Positions 3,980-5,818 of a stretch of DNA of 5,818 nt are shown here, one piece after another (positions within the stretch are counted from its first letter, which is position 1; each line of letters begins with the position of its first letter). The position numbers and the translations under genes are program-made. The notes under the pieces are model-generated. The model did not search any database, was not told the DNA's origin, and was given only the letters and a program-made list of their open reading frames with translations. Source of the DNA: Clostridiales bacterium (GTDB taxonomy: Bacteria > Bacillota > Clostridia > Oscillospirales > Ruminococcaceae); the NCBI GenBank assembly GCA_012800685.1, contig JAAZIT010000470.1:1-5818 (forward strand), read 5' to 3'.

Positions 3980-4562
3980 ATTTCTTATAACTCAAAGTTT
4001 ACTATCTTCGTATGCGTGGGCGTTTAAAAAAGAGGATGGATATAATGATTTTATAAATGCGTTAAAGCGAAAACGGACTCCGCCTAGTATGCCAATGCTA
4101 AATGGAATACAATTTGAAAATATGGTCACTGCATATTGCGAGGGTGCGAGTCCAGACCCCAAACATAAGTGGATTAAAGGAATTCAGGGAGTAGGTGACA
4201 TTGTTAAGAATGGAGCTTTTCAGGTCAAGTTATCTCGAAATATAGTTATTGATGGAATAGAATTTGTTTTATACGGAATTCTTGATGCACTTAAATGTGG
4301 GACTATCTATGATATTAAATTCAGTCAGACATATAAACATGGCAAATATTTTGATAGTCCACAGCATCCTATGTATTTTAAATTATGTCCTGAGGCGAAA
4401 CGATTTACATACCTTATTTCAAATGGGAAAGATGTGTTTAAAGAAACATATTACCCTGATGATATTGTACCTATTGAAAAGGAAATAAGCGAGTTCATGG
4501 CATTTGTTGATGAAAGAAATATAGTTGATTTATATACAGAAAACTGGAAAAGCAAATATTAA
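3966..4562 (+). CDS. PD-(D/E)XK superfamily nuclease (RecB/Cas4-like)
   Basis: A 198-residue nuclease candidate. Seen: an N-terminal ITQSLLSSYAWAFK (8-21), of the kind that opens RecB-type nuclease domains; GIQFENMV at 47-54 with E51 as a possible metal ligand; GILDALK at 104-110 with D107; YDIKFS at 115-120 supplying D116 and K118 of the D-x-K motif; and SPQHPMYF at 131-138, the Q-x3-Y motif. The order is complete for the PD-(D/E)XK fold, so it should be an active Mg-dependent DNase, probably processing DNA ends for the ATPase whose gene it overlaps by 14 bases. The start is ATG 3966, with AAAAAGG about 9 bases upstream; the longer frame from 3942 would lie deeper in the ATPase gene. No Fe-S cysteine cluster as in Cas4 is seen. 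Confidence 0.83.
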   Translation: MKKNKFLITQSLLSSYAWAFKKEDGYNDFINALKRKRTPPSMPMLNGIQFENMVTAYCEGASPDPKHKWIKGIQGVGDIVKNGAFQVKLSRNIVIDGIEFVLYGILDALKCGTIYDIKFSQTYKHGKYFDSPQHPMYFKLCPEAKRFTYLISNGKDVFKETYYPDDIVPIEKEISEFMAFVDERNIVDLYTENWKSKY

Positions 4563-4582
4563 TTTAAAAGGAGAAAAATAAT

Positions 4583-5023
4583 ATGTCAAAATGGGATTAC
4601 CACAGAGAAGAAAGACCAAGAACACAAGAGGGTGATCATAGAGTAACTATTATTAAAGCAGAGGAAACTATTTCTAAAACTTCGGGTAATGAGATGATAG
4701 TTGTTACCGTTAGACCTAATAATAGCGATATTAATATCAACTATTACCTAGTTAAAAATCAGTATTTTAATAGAAATATGACAGCATTTTTTGATAGTTT
4801 TGATATACCAGATGGCGACTTCAATTTTCTTAGTTGGAAAGGCGCTATGGGAGCTGCAAAACTTGTAAACGATGAAGATGGATATCTTAAAGTGCGTTGG
4901 TTTATTAATAAAGAAAAAGCAAGACAATTACCACAATGGCAGGGTGAAATGCCTGAACGTAATGTAGTTTCAACTCTGGAAAATTCAGAAAAAATAGATG
5001 ATGGATTTCCTTGGGAGGATTAA
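4583..5023 (+). CDS. DUF669-like putative ssDNA-binding protein
   Basis: A 146-residue protein similar in pattern to DUF669 proteins, found beside phage recombination ATPases and thought to act as ssDNA-binding proteins. Seen: GDHRVTIIKAEETISKTSGN (17-36) and MIVVTVRP, typical opening strands of an OB-like fold; aromatic residues at YYLVKNQYFNRN and WKGAMGAAKLVN; a strand YLKVRWFIN; then a low-complexity linker and the tip KIDDGFPWED. The acidic-aromatic end resembles the C-terminal tails (DDDIPF) by which bacterial SSBs recruit partner proteins. AAAAGGAG stands 9 bases before ATG 4583. It follows the nuclease gene by 20 bases and precedes the ERCC4 nuclease by 3, so the products are probably made together. 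The family assignment is by recognition, without a search. Confidence 0.75.
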   Translation: MSKWDYHREERPRTQEGDHRVTIIKAEETISKTSGNEMIVVTVRPNNSDININYYLVKNQYFNRNMTAFFDSFDIPDGDFNFLSWKGAMGAAKLVNDEDGYLKVRWFINKEKARQLPQWQGEMPERNVVSTLENSEKIDDGFPWED

Positions 5024-5026
5024 CAG

Positions 5027-5533
5027 TTGAAGGAGTTTAAAACAGAAGCAGAAATAAAAGAAACTCTAAGAAATATGACAATAATTTGTGACACTAGAGA
5101 GCAAGTTAATAATGAAATAACAAGTTATTTCGATGCAAAAAAGTTGTCATATATATCACGAAAATTAGATATAGGAGACTATTCGTTTCAAGTAGATGGT
5201 ATAACTTATGAAAATGAAATAGTAATTGAAAGAAAGGCAAATATTGATGAAATAGCAGGCAATTTTACAGTTGATAGAAGAAGATTTGAAACTGAATTTT
5301 TGAGAGCGAAGGCATTAGGTATAAAAGTATTTTTAATGATAGAAAATTGTAGTTGGGAGAAAATTAAATCTCATGATTATAGGAGTCAATTAAAGCCTCA
5401 GAGTCTTAAGGCAGCACTTTTATCATGGCAATCAAGATATGACATAACATTTGTGTTTTGCGATTCTAAATATTCGGGTGAACTAATACACGGCACTTGC
5501 TATTATTGGCTTAGAAACAAATTAAAATATTAG
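5027..5533 (+). CDS. ERCC4/XPF-type structure-specific nuclease
   Basis: A 168-residue single-domain nuclease. The signature GDXnERKX3D of the XPF/Mus81 family is complete: G50-D51 in LDIGDYSF, E68-R69-K70 in IVIERKANID and D74 three residues on. IICDTREQ at 19-26 gives the upstream acidic residues D22 and E25, and RRRFETEFLRAKA at 84-96 is the helix after the active site. In the family these residues bind Mg and cut branched DNA such as flaps, forks or junctions. There is no helix-hairpin-helix domain and no helicase domain; the protein is little more than the catalytic core. TTG 5027 is preceded by GGGAGG at 8 bases; ATG 5075 would drop only residues before the domain but has no site. It lies between the ssDNA-binding candidate and the primase, suggesting resolution of recombination or replication intermediates. 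Confidence 0.88.
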   Translation: MKEFKTEAEIKETLRNMTIICDTREQVNNEITSYFDAKKLSYISRKLDIGDYSFQVDGITYENEIVIERKANIDEIAGNFTVDRRRFETEFLRAKALGIKVFLMIENCSWEKIKSHDYRSQLKPQSLKAALLSWQSRYDITFVFCDSKYSGELIHGTCYYWLRNKLKY

Positions 5534-5541
5534 GTGATAAT

Positions 5542-5818
5542 ATGAAGATTAATTTTGCAGAAGAAATACTAGAAAACATAACAATGAAAGATGTTATAGA
5601 ACAATATCATAAAACGGGCAGACATAATAGGACAAGCTGTCCGTTTCATAACGGTAAGGATAATAATTTTAGTTATAATGATAAGGTTTATCATTGCTTT
5701 GTATGTGGAGTAAAAGGAAATGTTATAACCTTTGTGAAGGAGTATTTTGGGCTAGATTTTATGAAGTCAATATCAAAACTCAATGATGATTTTGGGTTAG
5801 GTTTACCTATAAATTCAA
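5542..5818 (+). CDS. CHC2 zinc-finger DNA primase, N-terminal part
   Basis: The first 92 codons of a DnaG-like primase that continues past the right edge. Residues 8-30 (ILENITMKDVIEQY then HKTGRHNR) match the leading helix of CHC2 primases. The zinc ligands are C33-x2-H36 in SCPFHNGKDNNFS and C52-x2-C55 in YHCFVCGVKGNVITFVKEY, the complete CHC2 set used to recognise template sequence. The catalytic TOPRIM domain, and a helicase domain if fused, would lie outside. AGGTGA stands 4 bases before ATG 5542, and the gene starts 8 bases after the ERCC4 nuclease stop, so it belongs to the same operon. Its role would be to make RNA primers for phage DNA replication. Confidence 0.9.
   Translation, partial: MKINFAEEILENITMKDVIEQYHKTGRHNRTSCPFHNGKDNNFSYNDKVYHCFVCGVKGNVITFVKEYFGLDFMKSISKLNDDFGLGLPINS

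Noticed and set aside
4264..4488. 74-codon plus-strand frame inside the PD-(D/E)XK nuclease gene
   Set aside because: It overlaps the catalytic motifs of the nuclease in another frame and has no ribosome binding site.

Overview
The window looks like the lysis-immunity-early region of a temperate phage or prophage from a low-GC Firmicute, most likely a clostridium. The reasons are the strongly A/T-rich codon use, the strong extended Shine-Dalgarno sites (GAGGTG, AAGGAG), TTG starts, and an amidase endolysin whose C-terminal end resembles those of clostridial phage lysins. No host housekeeping gene, tRNA, rRNA, CRISPR array, insertion sequence or integrase is visible. Species cannot be assigned.

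Layout. Positions 1-563 hold the 3' part of an N-acetylmuramoyl-L-alanine amidase, transcribed rightward, followed by a hairpin whose T-tract faces leftward. Positions 615-1003 on the minus strand hold a short XRE/HTH repressor. Its reading frame appears to be broken by one extra G just after the usual end of the HTH domain. The other frame continues into a stretch resembling one RCC1 repeat. Positions 1004-1153 form a divergent genetic switch: a leftward and a rightward sigma-A type promoter, both with 17-bp spacers, and three related 19-bp operators. Rightward from the switch, 1154-2781 is a tightly packed run of small early genes: a Cro-like HTH protein, a ribbon-helix-helix (RHH) protein, a 46-residue ORF apparently starting at AUA, a 19-codon ORF, a one-TM protein, a protein with a duplicated cysteine module, a TM/coiled-coil protein and a four-cysteine mini-protein. 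Five of the ribosome binding sites share the heptamer CGAGGTG.

Positions 2839-5818 form the replication/recombination module: a second RHH protein preceded by an inverted repeat, a RecA-like/Sak4-type P-loop ATPase, a PD-(D/E)XK nuclease, a DUF669-like ssDNA-binding candidate with an acidic tip, an ERCC4/XPF-type nuclease with a complete GDXnERKX3D signature, and the start of a CHC2 zinc-finger primase that runs off the right edge.

Inferred working model: the repressor and Cro-like protein compete for O1-O3. When the rightward promoter fires it drives the small host-takeover or regulatory genes and then the recombination and replication set, in which the ATPase, the ssDNA-binding candidate, two nucleases and the primase probably act together on phage DNA. 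The least explained parts are the broken XRE/RCC1 gene, the genes lacking a normal start codon, and the duplicated cysteine-module protein.
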